DNA of 64,000 nt from Plectrocnemia conspersa (GCA_009617715.1 VTFK01000294.1:806001-870000); one strand, 5' to 3'. Counted from the first letter of the stretch, positions 10,834 to 23,460 are shown. The notes: generated from the sequence alone by a model not told the origin. Numbers and translations are program-made.

Positions 10834-11746
10834 ATGAAACAATTATGATATAATATTATTTATTGACATTCAATCAAAAGAAAAACACAGCATTATAAAG
10901 CAAAACAGCAGTAATTGTTTATTGACAATAAAGTTACAATTTAGCTTAGATTTACAATATTTAAAAATAATATAATACAAAATTTGTTTCAATCGAGAAT
11001 ACTTAATAAAAAATATTTCCTTAACTCATACGTATGTATAATATATTCATAATATATGTATATTATATATAAGTTAACAAAACTAATACATTTTTTCGGA
11101 CTAGAATAGCGCTTAATATCGTAATATAAAACTGGATATTTTTCAATTAAATTAAATTTATCTATACAATTTGATATTATATTAGGAAGAGATTTATAAT
11201 ATAGACTAATACGATAAATATATAATTTATATAATGATAATTTAATTAAATAATTACATTTTTTATAATTACACACATATCACAGGAACAAAAAAGATTG
11301 TATGCGTGTTTTTATAATAATATAATATTTTTATTTTTAAATAATATAGTCACAAAAACGTTTTTACATATTTTATACATAGTATAGTATATAAAAAATT
11401 ATAATTGAAACTCGTTTAATTATTTAATATAAATATTTTTTTGATAATTTACGAAAATTTATATTACATTCTTTCTGTCGTACTCAATTTGTATATAATA
11501 CAATTCGGAATGTCACTAGTAAAACTTACAATTTAAAAATTCCAAATGAATTTCGTTTAACTTGGAAAAATACGAAAGTTACAATCGCACAAATTAGAAA
11601 AGTTTATACTACGTATTTATATAATATAATTTTTTAATCGTACATAAATATATTTTACAAGAGTTATAGAGATGAAACATTGCGAACGTATAAATTAATA
11701 ATTTTATAATTATTAATAATTTAAAATAAATATTATTCATTATTAT
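10831..11746. other. AT-rich intergenic DNA
   Basis: No gene or repeat is recognised. A 95-codon minus-strand open frame (10989-11276) is Ile/Tyr/Lys-rich and looks like chance. Confidence 0.4.
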
Positions 11747-11819
11747 TTAAGATATACTATCGTATTCTACAGGTATTCTGACTCCGCATTCCTCTTGGAG
11801 GTCGATTATGATATCAAAC
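11747..11819 (-). CDS. Candidate terminal exon, unknown gene
   Basis: On the minus strand an acceptor (CATTATTTCAG) precedes G|TTTGATATC. The frame then reads FDIIIDLQEECGVRIPVEYD followed by SIS and TAA at 11747-11749. The segment is GC-richer than its surroundings and has a protein-like composition. It needs two bases from an upstream exon to complete its first codon. I do not recognise the protein. It could be the end of an unidentified gene, an alternative 3' exon of spineless (same strand, upstream at 15977), or chance. Confidence 0.3.
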
Positions 11820-11910
11820 CTGAAATAATGAAACATTACCTATAAGATATGAGCATATAAGCATATCAAAATTATAATTTTTCTATGTACCTCCATTCGT
11901 TAAGTTATCG

Positions 11911-12006
11911 CTATTGATTGAGTAGCGTGTTAGTCACCTCAGAGATGGACAACAGAGGACTCCTGTCCGGCCTATCTGAGCGTGGGTGCCTCCGTTGGTC
12001 GTGGAA
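11911..12006 (-). CDS. Candidate exon, unknown gene
   Basis: After the minus-strand acceptor TTCGTTATAG the phase-0 frame reads FHDQRRHPRSDRP, then DRSPLLSISEVTNTLLNQ and TAG at 11911-11913. A second frame is also open. Using the donor CTGAG|GTGACT near 11937 it would join in phase to the 11747-11819 segment (codon AG+G). The two readings exclude each other. The block is GC-rich within AT-rich DNA. Identity unknown; low confidence that it is coding. Confidence 0.3.
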   Translation of the reverse strand, partial: FHDQRRHPRSDRPDRSPLLSISEVTNTLLNQ

Positions 12007-14740
12007 CTATAACGAAACAACGTTGAGTTATAAAAATATTCATTGAAAACTTTAAAATATATTAACCGTGCTAAGCTTTTTATATTCTAAAAATGTATAT
12101 GAACGTGCACAAGCTAATTATTTTTTAATATTAATAAACATGCCATTTTATTATAATTTTATTGATTTATTAAAAAATGTTAGTTTTATTATGACATGCT
12201 TTTAAAAAATAGGTTTAATTTTCGCTACAATAACGGATAATAATGTATAGATTTTTTATGTTCAGTCAGCATATATGTACAACATTTTTTTTTTCTATCA
12301 AAACTTGAAGTATCAACATTAGACATTTTTCTCTATATACACAGAAAAGATAGAAAAATAAAATCAACCAATAAAAGTATTAGATTATTACCAACATGGT
12401 AGTGTAGAGGGTATAACTTGGTGGCTAATACCCGGAAGACCCGGGATTGTATCCCATTTTTTAATTTATGTTGTGTCTGGGAGACCAGAATTATTATTTA
12501 TTTTATAATTCTGATTGATCATCACAGATTACGTTTTCTTAGAAATAAAATTAAAATAAAATCAATTTAGGCCGTGCATTGTGAAATACATAATAATATT
12601 TTATAAATATTTAAATAGATGTTACTGATTTACAGACATTGATTTTACGCTTGTAATTATGCAATGAAAGATTTACATTAAATAAATAAATTACTTTATA
12701 GGTTTGTTTGGTTCCATTACGCCTCTAAATTTGATTGATAATCAGATATACACAGAAGTAAACATTAAATTAATAATATAACTATCTTAATTAAATTTAA
12801 TATATATTGACGTAATAGCAACTAAAATTATATTCATATTTAATGATTAAAAATGTATAATAATCTTTTGCTTTTATTGTATTGCATTTATTAAAATTAA
12901 TAGATGCAGATTTCAGCAATAGATGTCTCTAAATTATATCGCGAAACTGTAAAATACTAGCCATAGAAAATACTAAAAAGTGCTTTTAAATTTCTCTATA
13001 TTATATAAAAATTTTGAGACACGTTAATGTCAGTTTTATTTCACAGTAAAGTAATACATAAATATTGTATTTTTGGCTTAAGACTTGACTAAATGCTATT
13101 AAATTTTTGTTCATTGCAAATAAAACAAGATAAAATAATTATAAAACACAGGCAGATAATAACTATTTAAAATTAAATAAATACTCTTGAAATTAAATTA
13201 TATATAGTGAATAAACTATATTTTTCACGGACAATATATATTGAAAACTGTTATTATTTACATACATTTTCATACAAAAAAGTTATTAATAAATTATTTA
13301 GTTTGCAAATGCTATTAAAACGATTAAGCGTGTTTCTTTCACTTTTCATTGGCATATTATCTAAGTTTTTATACTCTATATATAAGGTTTATTCATCAGG
13401 ATATATTTCCATATGTAAATTTTAAGTTAAATATTAATATATCACTATATGCTATACTATTATACAAATCAATAAACAATACCTATAAGTATATGAATAT
13501 CTTTAACACTTTGTATGAGGGAGACTAGAATCTTGTTAGATATACTGATCGGTTAAAAGCAAGAGACGAGGACAAAACTTTTTTATACTGTACTGAGTTG
13601 TTTGTATTTTATTTATCTTCCTCCATATGTTGTTTACTATTTAGAGCAGGAATCTAGTTTACTACTTTAACAAAGCCAACCGAGTTTTTAAACTAAAGCA
13701 AAGTCGAATAACACATTTGGTTATAATATGTCGTATGATAGTTATAAGAAGATTTTAATATTTTATAATATTTTTTCTTACAAAGCCACTTTTCAAATTA
13801 TGTTACGAAAAGAAGTATAAAATTTATCTATTTAATGGATTCATGGGATTAAAATTGCACTTATTATGTAACGAAATAATTGCTGATTTGAAATCAAACA
13901 ATTAAATGAAGAAGAAATTGGTTTTCTGAATTATTTGTTTTGGAACATTTGTAAATCTATTGAATTTTTTTATTAAGCATTCAAACGACTATTATGATTT
14001 GCAGACAAAGTGTTAATATAGTGCCAATATTAATGAATCGCTTTTTTAACAGTTCACATGTAAATGTAGAGTATGTATATTTTTATCCATGCATGACTTA
14101 TGAAGCTTTAATTATGGTTTTAAACTTTGCTAAATATAATTATTAACTATGTAGTTAATTGTTATTTTCTGTTCACATATTGATAGAATAATACATTTAT
14201 TTTATTTTTTAGCAAATAATATATATACCTATCAAAATACTAACTAAAGATTCCAACTATTCAAATATCAAATAGTAAAACTAAAAATAGTTAAATATAT
14301 TCGAATAGTTCCTGTAGTATGGAAACACTATACAAATATTTTAAAATAATTAAGTATATTAAAATTTTCAAGAAAATTAGCTAATTTATCATAAAATGCA
14401 CATTTATTATGGTTTTAAATTTTTTTAAACATTCAGAAATCTAAATTGGTCCTTCTTTTAATTGTTATTGATGAAATCATCCATTCAGTAGTTGTTGAAG
14501 TTGGCTTAATTGTTGAGTGTTTTAAACAGTACCTCCAACGATTTTATATTTTTTTGGAATAATTCCTAATATCTATTTTTTGTACTATTTGGACAAACAG
14601 TACATTTGCTCTTTATAATAAGGAAAATGGTGCTTGAAGTTGTAAATTACTCGTAAAAGTATGATGTGTGTCTTCCACATTAAAAATAGATATCGAAATC
14701 ATGAGAAGTTGTGAATTTTGTCTAGGAAAAAATATTTTAA
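12007..14740. other. AT-rich intergenic DNA
   Basis: Apart from a tRNA-like SINE candidate near 12.4 kb nothing is recognised. Open frames are short and of random composition. Confidence 0.4.
12395..12480 (+). mobile_element. Possible tRNA-derived SINE head
   Basis: GTAGTGTAGAGGGTATAAC resembles an A-box region. GACCCGGGATTGTATCCC, about 40 bases on, has the spacing and half the bases of a B box. No full tRNA cloverleaf is evident. AT-rich sequence follows. Confidence 0.35.
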
Positions 14741-14741
14741 A

Positions 14742-14780
14742 TTCAGATTATTGGTTTAGGCACTAAACCAATAATCTGAA
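14742..14780. repeat. 18-bp perfect hairpin, 3-base loop
   Basis: TTCAGATTATTGGTTTAG (14742-14759), loop GCA, then its exact reverse complement (14763-14780). The stem is too short for a usual pre-miRNA. It may be a snap-back repeat. Confidence 0.8.
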
Positions 14781-14899
14781 CGGACAGTCTTGTATAAATG
14801 GTTGATAGAAAATTTAGATTTATATAAAATACTTTCCATTCGGCCAATTATGAATATTATAAATAAACACTTTTTTCAGTATTAAAAATATAAAAATTT

Positions 14900-15976
14900 A
14901 GCAATATCTCGAAAACTTTTCTACTTTCTCCATTATAGACATTTTCGGATACAGCACTCAATTTTACACAAGAAATGACTGTCAAATGTCATGGGTCAGA
15001 TTTTTTTGCTGAAATTTATGAACTAGTGTATTTGATACTAAAATGTCTCGACACAACAATAAAATGTACAATGTTACATAAATAAATTAACACTAAAAAG
15101 AGTCTGATACAACAATAAATTGGCACCAAATTTATCTTATTTTATTACAGCTGTAAAATGTATCATAACTTAGAGAATTGCTTAAACAAACTGTTCATAT
15201 AACTCGGTTAACTATACATTTAAATATACAGAATAATATATATTTAAAAATTATCTCTTTTAATAAATTTACACTAAAAAGTGGCATCTTTAAAACTGAT
15301 TTGGCAAATGTTTAGTTGATCTTAACATCTATAAAATGTAATTTGGAGGAAATTTATAATAAATCGCTAATAGAACTTGGTAAACATTACAAAATAGTCA
15401 AACATTTTAAATAAGGGTCTCTAAAAAGAGTCCTATTTAATATGCTTCACCAAATTAATTTTTTACTACTATAAAAATTTAAAGAAAATAAGGATGTTCA
15501 TTAAAATATTTAATTGTTTTAAGTAAATTTGCTTTGATAAATATTTTATAATGTAAAATGCTAATAGAACTCTGTTTACTATTCTATATAAAATTCCAAG
15601 ATTATATGATTTTAATATTATGTTTTCAAGTTACATTATACGTTCTTATTACTTTATAAATATTTGATCCAAGAGCTCTTCCCTATATTAAATGACAAAT
15701 CTTACGGCGTGTTCACATCAACCCGGAATAATAAATACATTGATATGAGAACGCATTTTACAACTGAAAGCCGACCAATAAAATTCTTCGCGAATAAAAA
15801 ATCTATACATTCGGTGGGGCGTCGAACCGAAGGGTCGCACATTAAAAAAAGGAAAATAATACTAGAAAAGCTTTCGGGCGTCGTCCGCAGTCGTCGGTTC
15901 GAAGCCCCCCTTTTTTCCCCGAGTAGTATATATATAAAACAACACAAACGAAACGAAAACAATAGTGTAGTGTGAC
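14900..15976 (-). other. 3' UTR and flank of spineless
   Basis: This DNA lies downstream of the ss stop codon on the minus strand. It becomes AT-rich below about 15900. TTTATT (AATAAA on the minus strand) occurs several times, for example near 15130, so the poly(A) site cannot be fixed. Open frames here, including 15664-15975 on the plus strand, are not credible genes. Confidence 0.4.
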
Positions 15977-17144
15977 TCACTGGGAGGCAGTGTGGTGGTA
16001 GGGGTGGTAATACTGGTGATGGTGCGTTGGGGGCCATACCTCTGGCTGCGGGGGGAGCGGCGCGTGCGGGGGCGGGGAGCCTCCCCAGCGGCCCCTCCCC
16101 GCCCCCTGGGGCTCCGGGTCGCCCCCCGTCGGCGAGCGGGCGCCCCACATCAGCACCGTCTGGCGCGGAGCGTCGCCGAACTGCGAAGGGCTCCCTCCCG
16201 CCAGCCCGTCCCCTTTCGACTCTTCGGTCTTCGGAGTGATAGTCCCGTTGGCGTTCACTGGAGACTGTCCCTCTGAATTAGACGAAGGCGGTCCGTCCAA
16301 TCTATGCGGCGAAGTTCTCTTACCGCCTTTCCCTTGAGACATCTGCGAATTCGGCGTAGCAGCTTGACCAGAACCGGGACTGATCGAATACGGAGAAGCC
16401 ACAGCTCCGGGATACCCATACGAAGGATACTTCCCGGGAGACGAAGGATCTGAAATCTGCTGGCACATGTCCATCTGCATGGCAGACTTTCCAGAACTAG
16501 GATATCCGTGGTGAGCTCCACCTCCTCCCGTATCGTACGTAGGCAGCGAACACGTCGTCCCTCTAGGCGACATCTCCAAAAACCCATTCGACACATAAGG
16601 CGATGCTGTAGCAGTATGATATTCCGGGTAATAAGTCCCTAAGGGTCTATATTGATGAAAAAGATTATCGGCAGCTAAGAATCTGTTATCAACGGTTGGG
16701 TATAAGGCGTGTTGAAAATTGGCCGAATGTCCGACGTATGATAGTCCGTTGTCGGCAGGTCCTGGAACCGCTGGAGTCGCGTAAGGAGCTGGATACATGG
16801 TGTTCAGATTGGAATAGGCAGCAGCTACGGCAGCCGCTGCCGATGAGGAGTCTGGACACATGTATTCGCCAGCGGCTGGGTTTAGAGGCGGAGGAGGCGC
16901 TGGGGGCGGAGGCGCTGGTGCTAGTTTGCGCTTCGTTCGACACGTTGATAGAAAGTCTCTTAGTTGGGTTTTGTAGCGTCTGTTAACTCGCTGGGGGGCA
17001 CCCGGGGAGGAGCCCGACCCGGCGCCGGGTGAGCTGACTAGTTGGTCGGCTTCTGTGAAGTAGGAGTTGGTCAACCCGGCGTCGAGGTAGCTCACTTTGA
17101 AGTCCATTGTTCTTTTGCCAAGTAAATCTCTGCCCTCTTCTTCC
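15977..17144 (-). CDS. ss: spineless last coding exon: end of PAS-B flank and transactivation region
   Basis: The acceptor TTTATAG precedes the G that completes a Met codon (AT|G). The frame then reads EEEGRDLLGKRTMDFKV and runs to TGA at 15977-15979. It contains the conserved basic segment RRYKTQLRDFLSTCRTKRKL, then Pro-rich, Ala-rich, Gly/Ser-rich and His/Tyr-rich stretches typical of the activation region, ending HHTASQ. The exon is strikingly GC-rich compared with its surroundings, which is why several long open frames appear on the opposite strand; those are shadows. The true start is at 17144, not at the internal ATG at 17105-17107. Confidence 0.92.
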
Positions 17145-18515
17145 CTATAAATTGTAAAATTATATTAATTACATATTGATTTAACCACGAAGAAAAACAT
17201 CTCACTAAAAATATAAAAACACCAATTCATTTCTTATCAGTAAATTGCCATTTATATAATACATATTGTATACATATACACTACTGTGCAAAAGTTTTGG
17301 GCTATTATTTGAATAATAACGTCACAGCATCTCGGATTTTATTACGTCTATTCAACAACACGTGAAAAACTAAATATCATTCATTAATCGCTGAAATTAT
17401 ATAAAATAGAAGTATTTTGACAAAAATAAAATTTGATGTATGTTTTTCATTTTTTAAATTTATAGTATGTTTTATTAAAAATTTTTAAACAAAAGGGGAA
17501 GAATAATAATATTCCAAAATGCCAAATTATATCCCATTTTTATATAAAATTATATAACTTTCGTTAGGGTAAAATGGTTTAATTAATTCGATTAGGTTAG
17601 GCTTTGGTTTACATTAGGGCCCAGGGCGGCGCTTGCATGGAAGCGGCATTTTCGCGATGGAAGGACCGTTCTTGTAATGTGGTTCCTAAACTTATTAAGC
17701 TAAAACATATGTCTTATATAAAACACATGTTTTATGATATATAATATATAGCCATGCAGTACAAAATATTTATTTAATTAATAGATGCTCAACGAATTAA
17801 ATTTATGAATTTAAGTATGCAGTGATAATTTTTATTTTTTTACACAAAAGACAGATTTTTTCGAATAAAATTGTGATTTTTGCTTCAATTTAAAGTTTTT
17901 AAATGTTGCGTTACACCCTTATTACTATCATTTGAGCAGCAATAAGCTTCGAGGTCGATTATTAGGTATTAATTATATACTATTTTGGATAACCTTATTA
18001 TTTTTTAAGTGAAATTTATAATTTATTTTTTGAACGCGAAACATATTTTGAAGACCTTTGTTATACAGATGATAAAATAAAATTTCTTTTAAATATACTG
18101 AATATAATTTATAATATATTTTTTACAATGATGTAATATAAATGGAAACTATCGATATATATGAATCATAATTGATAAATATCGTCCATTTGAACCGTTC
18201 AAGTCGGAACTTTACCGTAGTTAATAATGTAACTTTTCGAAAACTATTGTGGATATATTTAAGCTAGTTTACTTTTTGCGAAGTTTTTTATGGGGCAGAA
18301 TTCCAATTGAACCATAAACAACTTTTTAGATTTGGAAACTGATTTTGCGATATGAGTGAAACTTTATATTTACACTTATAAATGATTGTTCTTTATGTAA
18401 AAAATATTAATGGACAATTTCATATCCTCATTTATATTAAAAAATAAATATATAATAGAGATGTTTAAAAAACTTATATTTACGAGGTTTTAATGTCAAT
18501 GCCATTTATACTCAC
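17145..18515 (-). other. ss intron (1.4 kb)
   Basis: Bounded by donor AT|GTGAGT and acceptor TTTATAG. It is AT-rich, with a GC-richer patch near 17610-17680. ACTGTGCAAAAGTTTTGGGC at about 17282-17302 resembles a Tc1/mariner terminus, but no partner end was found. Confidence 0.6.
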
Positions 18516-18657
18516 ATCAAAGGTCTATGCGTACTGATGACAAAGTCCGGCTTTGAATTTTTATACACCAATCTAGACGAAGTCTGCAACCACTGCCACT
18601 GGCCCTCTTTCGTTTGGAAGCGATACGCTATCATGCCGGAAGCGCCTGTTTTCAACA
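18516..18657 (-). CDS. ss: spineless exon: PAS-B C-terminal half
   Basis: 142 bases between acceptor TTATTTCCAG and donor AT|GTGAG. It encodes LKTGASGMIAYRFQTKEG, then WQWLQTSSRLVYKNSKPDF and the end of PAS-B (ISTHRPLM). It contains the beta-strands of the ligand-pocket PAS domain and is very close to fly Spineless as recalled. Confidence 0.93.
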
Positions 18658-18751
18658 CTGGAAATAATAAAAAAACACATATACATTATTGAGACCTTCA
18701 TAAATTAAATAGTCCGTATATGTATCGTATCCTGCTGGCTTTTGAACTTAC

Positions 18752-18858
18752 GTTCTTGGTGAGCACTAGCCACGTAGGCGAGATCGTCGTAATGTACAAG
18801 ATCATAACCGCCCATGTTTGCCAGTTCCGAATCGGAGTAGCCTAAAAGTAGTTTGCCC
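18752..18858 (-). CDS. ss: spineless exon: PAS-B central part
   Basis: 107 bases, acceptor CGTTTCAG, donor GAAC|GTAAGT. It encodes GKLLLGYSDSELANMGGYD, then LVHYDDLAYVASAHQE, the PAS-B helical core. Both junction codons are split and both restore conserved residues (R and L). Confidence 0.93.
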
Positions 18859-19059
18859 CTGAAACGAATAAACATGAGATATTTATGCGTGGTTAAATGA
18901 ACCGTTTTAAGGGTTTATAGAAGGCGTTGATAATATTAAGGACCTATTCGACAAATGCATGCTTCGATATAATCGACTCAGTTTAGTTTTGTCTAAATTT
19001 GTATAAGTTATTTCATCGAGTTGTTTCATATAATTAAAAAAAAAAAAATACTATCTCAC

Positions 19060-19247
19060 CGTTGATCCATTGACACTAGAGCAAAGTCCAATTTATGCTT
19101 GCTCTTGAACATTACTTCTTTTTGAGGTATTTCTAACAATGACGGAGGTCCAAACGGTGTACATATTGCAAACAAGGCTAAAGGAGGCTCCTCTGTCTTT
19201 CTATTCTGACCGTGCAGTACTTTGACTCTTCCCCTAATGTCCAGTCT
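19060..19247 (-). CDS. ss: spineless exon: PAS-A end, linker and PAS-B start
   Basis: 188 bases, acceptor AATTTACAG, donor CG|GTGAG. It encodes RLDIRGRVKVLHGQNRK, then EEPPLALFAICTPFGPPSLL and MFKSKHKLDFALVSMDQR. MFKSKHKL marks the start of PAS-B in the Ah receptor family. Confidence 0.93.
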
Positions 19248-19317
19248 CTGTAAATTCACACATGATTTAATATATTTTTATTAACAATAAATGGGATGAT
19301 TTATGTCAAAAGCTTAC

Positions 19318-19527
19318 TAAAAATCCAGACGTGTTGTCTAATAAACAACGGAAGCGCACTGTGAACGAACGTTCTAATAGCTGACAGCAATCTGGTCGTA
19401 GAGCTTCGGCCAAAGAGGCCGCCTGCCTCTCTGGTGGTAGGAACGAGTTCCACATCAGTTGTCTTTGGAGTTCTTCTCGGTCTTCTGAGTGCACCAGCTC
19501 GTAGACCGATTGGTGGACAATGTCCGA
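19318..19527 (-). CDS. ss: spineless exon: PAS-A core
   Basis: 210 bases, phase 0 at both ends, acceptor TATTCCAG, donor TTA|GTAAGC. It encodes SDIVHQSVYELVHSEDREEL, then QRQLMWNSFLPP and RSFTVRFRCLLDNTSGFL. These are hallmark PAS-A residues of the Ah receptor/spineless family. A weak alternative frame spanning the intron is a shadow. Confidence 0.93.
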
Positions 19528-20409
19528 CTGGAATAAAAATAAAATATAAATATAAATACAGAGCGTGTTGTGGCGTATTTATCGCGGGCAATAAATATGA
19601 CAGATGTTGGCCGATAAGGCAGAAACACGACCAAGCGGTTTTATTTTCACAGAGATTGACAAGAGGGAATTGACGAAGAATGATTAAAGTTCACTTTCGA
19701 TTACCCGGTCACGTGTTAACTGTTTGCTGTGAGGTTAATACGGCACGCGACTAACTGAAATATTGCCTCGGTTCCGCAAAGCTCGAAATGCAGCGAGCTT
19801 ACCGGAAAGCTCTGGCGGAGTTTAACGAATACGTATAGTGTATGGAGTGTCCCATAAAAATGTATGTTGTGTGAATATTATTAGGAGATTTAATTTAGCA
19901 TTCTATATCGATTTAAAAAAAATGATATGACAAATGTAAACTTATTTTAATTATAGTTTTAATAGACAACTTATGTAATGGTAAAAATTAATATTTGTTT
20001 GAATGGTTTATTATTGCGTTTTACGTAAAAATCCACATTTTATTATACATAATTTACTAGAAATAGTAAGGGAATATATTATAGCTTTTCTTTGCTCTTT
20101 AAATCAAGGAAAATAAATACTAGATAGAAAAATATGAGAAATGAAATAACATTGATAAATTAGTAGGCGTGCAAATAGATTATTAAAATGGTGATTTTTC
20201 AGCTTATTTCAAATATCATAAGATCCATAATATTTATAATTTTAATTTATCCCAAAAAAAACAACCAAATATATTAATGTGATATTTGTTTACTTTGCTT
20301 AAAAATTTTATTTGATTATTTAGTCGCAAAAATAAAAATATAGTTATAAATTCGTTCCACTCTTTCTCAATTTTCACCATAGACAATTTAATTTTATTGC
20401 TTTTAAAAC

Positions 20410-20710
20410 TAAATAGGGCTTCAACGAGTAGTATCTATCTACTACTGCAATATCCGTCGTCCACCATAGTACCTATGTAATGTAAGCAACCCTAAGTGCA
20501 CCGTTTGTTCCGCTCGACGGCTTTCCACCCTCAGATTCTGACCTCATAAGCCGCTAATGCAAGGGCTAATGAAAACGGTACACTAACGCACCGTTAAATT
20601 ATTCAACCGCATTAATTCAAACAAGGTATTTTTCATTTCGCTCGGGAGGACATCGTGGTGTATGGCTAGACAGGCGACGGAGCTTTTAAAGCTCTTCGAC
20701 GATATTTTAA
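20410..20710. promoter_or_regulatory. GC-richer intronic island, candidate enhancer
   Basis: About 300 bases of mixed, non-repetitive sequence in AT-rich intron without a credible frame. It contains CTAATG and TTAATTC-type homeodomain cores. Regulatory role is inferred from composition and position only. Confidence 0.3.
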
Positions 20711-21499
20711 TGTGTTATGTGTCATAGGGGATGATTTTTTCCTGGAATACAAAATTAAAATAAAAAAATTTCATAAAAACATTTTATTTTATTTACTTAG
20801 CAAAATTAACCTTGCCAAAGACCTAATAATATAATTATTTTTGCATTTCTAATTTTTGCTAAACGTTTTTTCAAATTCAAGGATATGTTTACTAATCGTG
20901 ATTCCAAGAGTCGGTCATAAAACCTTCATTGTGTTTTTTTTATCTGATTTGAACGCAGCTGTAAATTCAGCGGATTTAAAACATATGTTTTAAAAATTAT
21001 AGCAGTTGGGAATCATTTAAAAATATTCGTATAAATTTAATTTTTTTCAAAAAAAACTACAAATTTCTCGAGAAATGAAAAATGATCTACTTGCATTTTT
21101 TTCAAAAATTTTCAAAAAGAACACTAATTAATTCCTATTATCCGTACTGAATTTTAGCATAAATCATTATTATTTATGTACAGGACAAAACTAAAGGACG
21201 TCCAATCAAGCAAGAAACGTACTTTGTAACTAAAACATATTTAAAAAAATATTTTGACTTTTATTTCTATGTAAATATAAATTTACAGTAACTTATTACG
21301 TTCACTGTTTTTTCGTATTTTAAATATATATATTTATAAAATTTGACAAATTAAATTTGTTTCATCTCTAGTTAATGTCAAAAGACGAAATTCGATATCA
21401 CGCGAAAACGCGTAAGCGGATCATAATGTGTTAAGACATTAAGTAAGGCTATAATTGAGTATTTTTTTTTAAAAAGTCGTATGAAAATTAATGTATGTG

Positions 21500-22100
21500 A
21501 ATGTTTATTACCAGTGAAGTTATATTTTCACTAGCGTTACAATGAAATCTTATGCGAATAAATTTTCACCAAAAAATATATATTTCTACTAGAAAAAATA
21601 TATTTTCACTATTGGCTATAAAAGGCTGATAAATGTCTATGAAATTGAATTTGTACCGTATCATTGCATAAATACAGGCAGTGAATAAATACAATTTCAC
21701 TGACATTTTTAAATTTTAATCGGCATAGTAAGTAAAATTATATTTATACTACTAAAAATATAACCTCAAGTTTATTTAAAAATAAACCTTCACCTAAAAA
21801 CCTAATCTGAACAAATTAACTAAAATGCAATCGATATAAATAAAGTTCTACTACTAATTATATTTTTTTACTAAAATGTTTTGGGTTTCAACAACAAATA
21901 CACGTTTCGCAACTATCAAATTATATTACATAATTTTTTTAGAACAGCATATAATTTCACTAGCGCGTATCAGTTAAATTATATTTTTGCTTATAAATAC
22001 GTAAATTATTTATTTTCCGGTGAAAATGTATTTGAATATATTTTTTACTAAAATACTTAGTTAAATTATATTTATACTGGTAAAACATTAAATATACACT
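21500..22100. repeat. Field of degenerate TATATTTTCACTAG-like repeats
   Basis: Variants such as TTATATTTTCACTAGCG, ATATATTTTCACTATTGG, TATAATTTCACTAGCGCG and AAATTATATTTATACTGG recur irregularly, on a 30-100 base scale, over some 600 bases. They may be a decayed tandem or satellite-like repeat. Confidence 0.45.
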
Positions 22101-22869
22101 GTACATATAAAATACATACTATTCGAATAGAACTATATCAATTTTGTATTACTCGATTAATTTAAGGTACATAATTTCGGTTAAATATCAGTTACGAACT
22201 GTTTATTAACAATGCATTTATAAAGTAGTTATTTAAATTATGTTTTAAAATTTCATTGTTAAGTTTTCCTAAAAAAATATATCGTTAGCATTCTAACTTT
22301 ATAATTAAAATTTATATTATTATAGTTAGAAATAGTTTAATTAATTGTAAACGTTAAAATGGCAAAATTGAAGTTTAAATTATAAATCCATAACCAAACT
22401 ATAGGCTACTAATTAAAATATATTAAAATATGTACAGAGTGGCTATAAAATAAAACACTAAAAAACAAGCAAATAAATTAATATTAAATTAAAGTAATAA
22501 TTAAGCTATTTCTTAGACACATACTATTAATTGTGCAATTAAATTCATCCTTATCTGATTAAAATTTATAAAACAGTGGTATTCATATCAAATATTTTTT
22601 TATACATTTTTTAATAAATATTATCTGAAATTTTCGATACTTTGACCTCTTTCTAGTTGCTATATTGCAATACAAAGTTTGAAACGTTATATATATTGTC
22701 TAGTAAAAAAAGTCGTGATTTGCTATTAAATGGTTAAAAACTTAATATTATACAAAGAATTTTCATGTAATGTTTGAACTGCATACTTTTAAATAAATAA
22801 ATTGATTAAAAAAACGAAGATTACTTAAAGGAAATGATGCTAATTTTTAACTTTAAATCACATGGTGAA

Positions 22870-23460
22870 TTTGACGCCGCATAATTAAGGCAAAGCGCCA
22901 TAAAAACTTCATAAATCATTTTTCGTGGTTCAGAAAAGGTGAAACACAATACCGAGATACACACATAGGCACAATACAAGCGCACAGTGAACGAATCAAA
23001 TGATCACATCCAAAGAGGAGAAAACAAACAAAGGCCGAAGCATAATATCTCCTCGGATGATTTAGTCATCCAGCGGGGATTCGATGATTGCCGCAGATTT
23101 ATTACGGCGTATAGGAGCCTCGGGCACCGCGACGGGACTTTCGGCCCGGCTCTATATGCATAGGTAAATGTACATACATTATTGCTGTTGGTTTAGCGCG
23201 GCCCCTCGCCGCGTGACCCGCAGCTAACACCTCGCTCACGGACCCGTTTTCGGCCTTTGTGAAAACGCTTCTTGTACACATCGGACAACAACGGTCCGAT
23301 GTGCCCTAATGCTGTGTCGATGGTTGCGTTAAACGCGGATAAACATGGCGATTTGTCTAATGCGATCAGGTGGTGGCAACCAGCAGTGCACGAGCCGAGA
23401 ATAAATCGAAACGGTACTAATTATGTAACTTGGCAATATGACCTCCCAAAGACTATGGAA
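22870..23460. promoter_or_regulatory. GC-richer intronic island, candidate enhancer
   Basis: Well-mixed sequence including GCGCCATAAAAACTTC at 22895-22910, whose CCATAAA core is typical of posterior Hox (Abd-B-type) sites, and a second TCATAAATCA nearby. A 63-codon open frame at 23272-23463 is probably fortuitous. Function is inferred. Confidence 0.35.

Noticed and set aside
16255..16943. Additional minus-strand frames inside the spineless exon
   Set aside because: Out of frame with the conserved spineless protein; low-complexity translations only.
15992..16986. Plus-strand open frames of 70-96 codons opposite the last spineless exon
   Set aside because: They are shadows of the GC-rich spineless exon on the minus strand, with no domains or splice context.
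17281..17320. Tc1/mariner-like terminus ACTGTGCAAAAGTTTTGGGC
   Set aside because: No inverted partner or transposase remnant was found nearby, so it is not called as an element.
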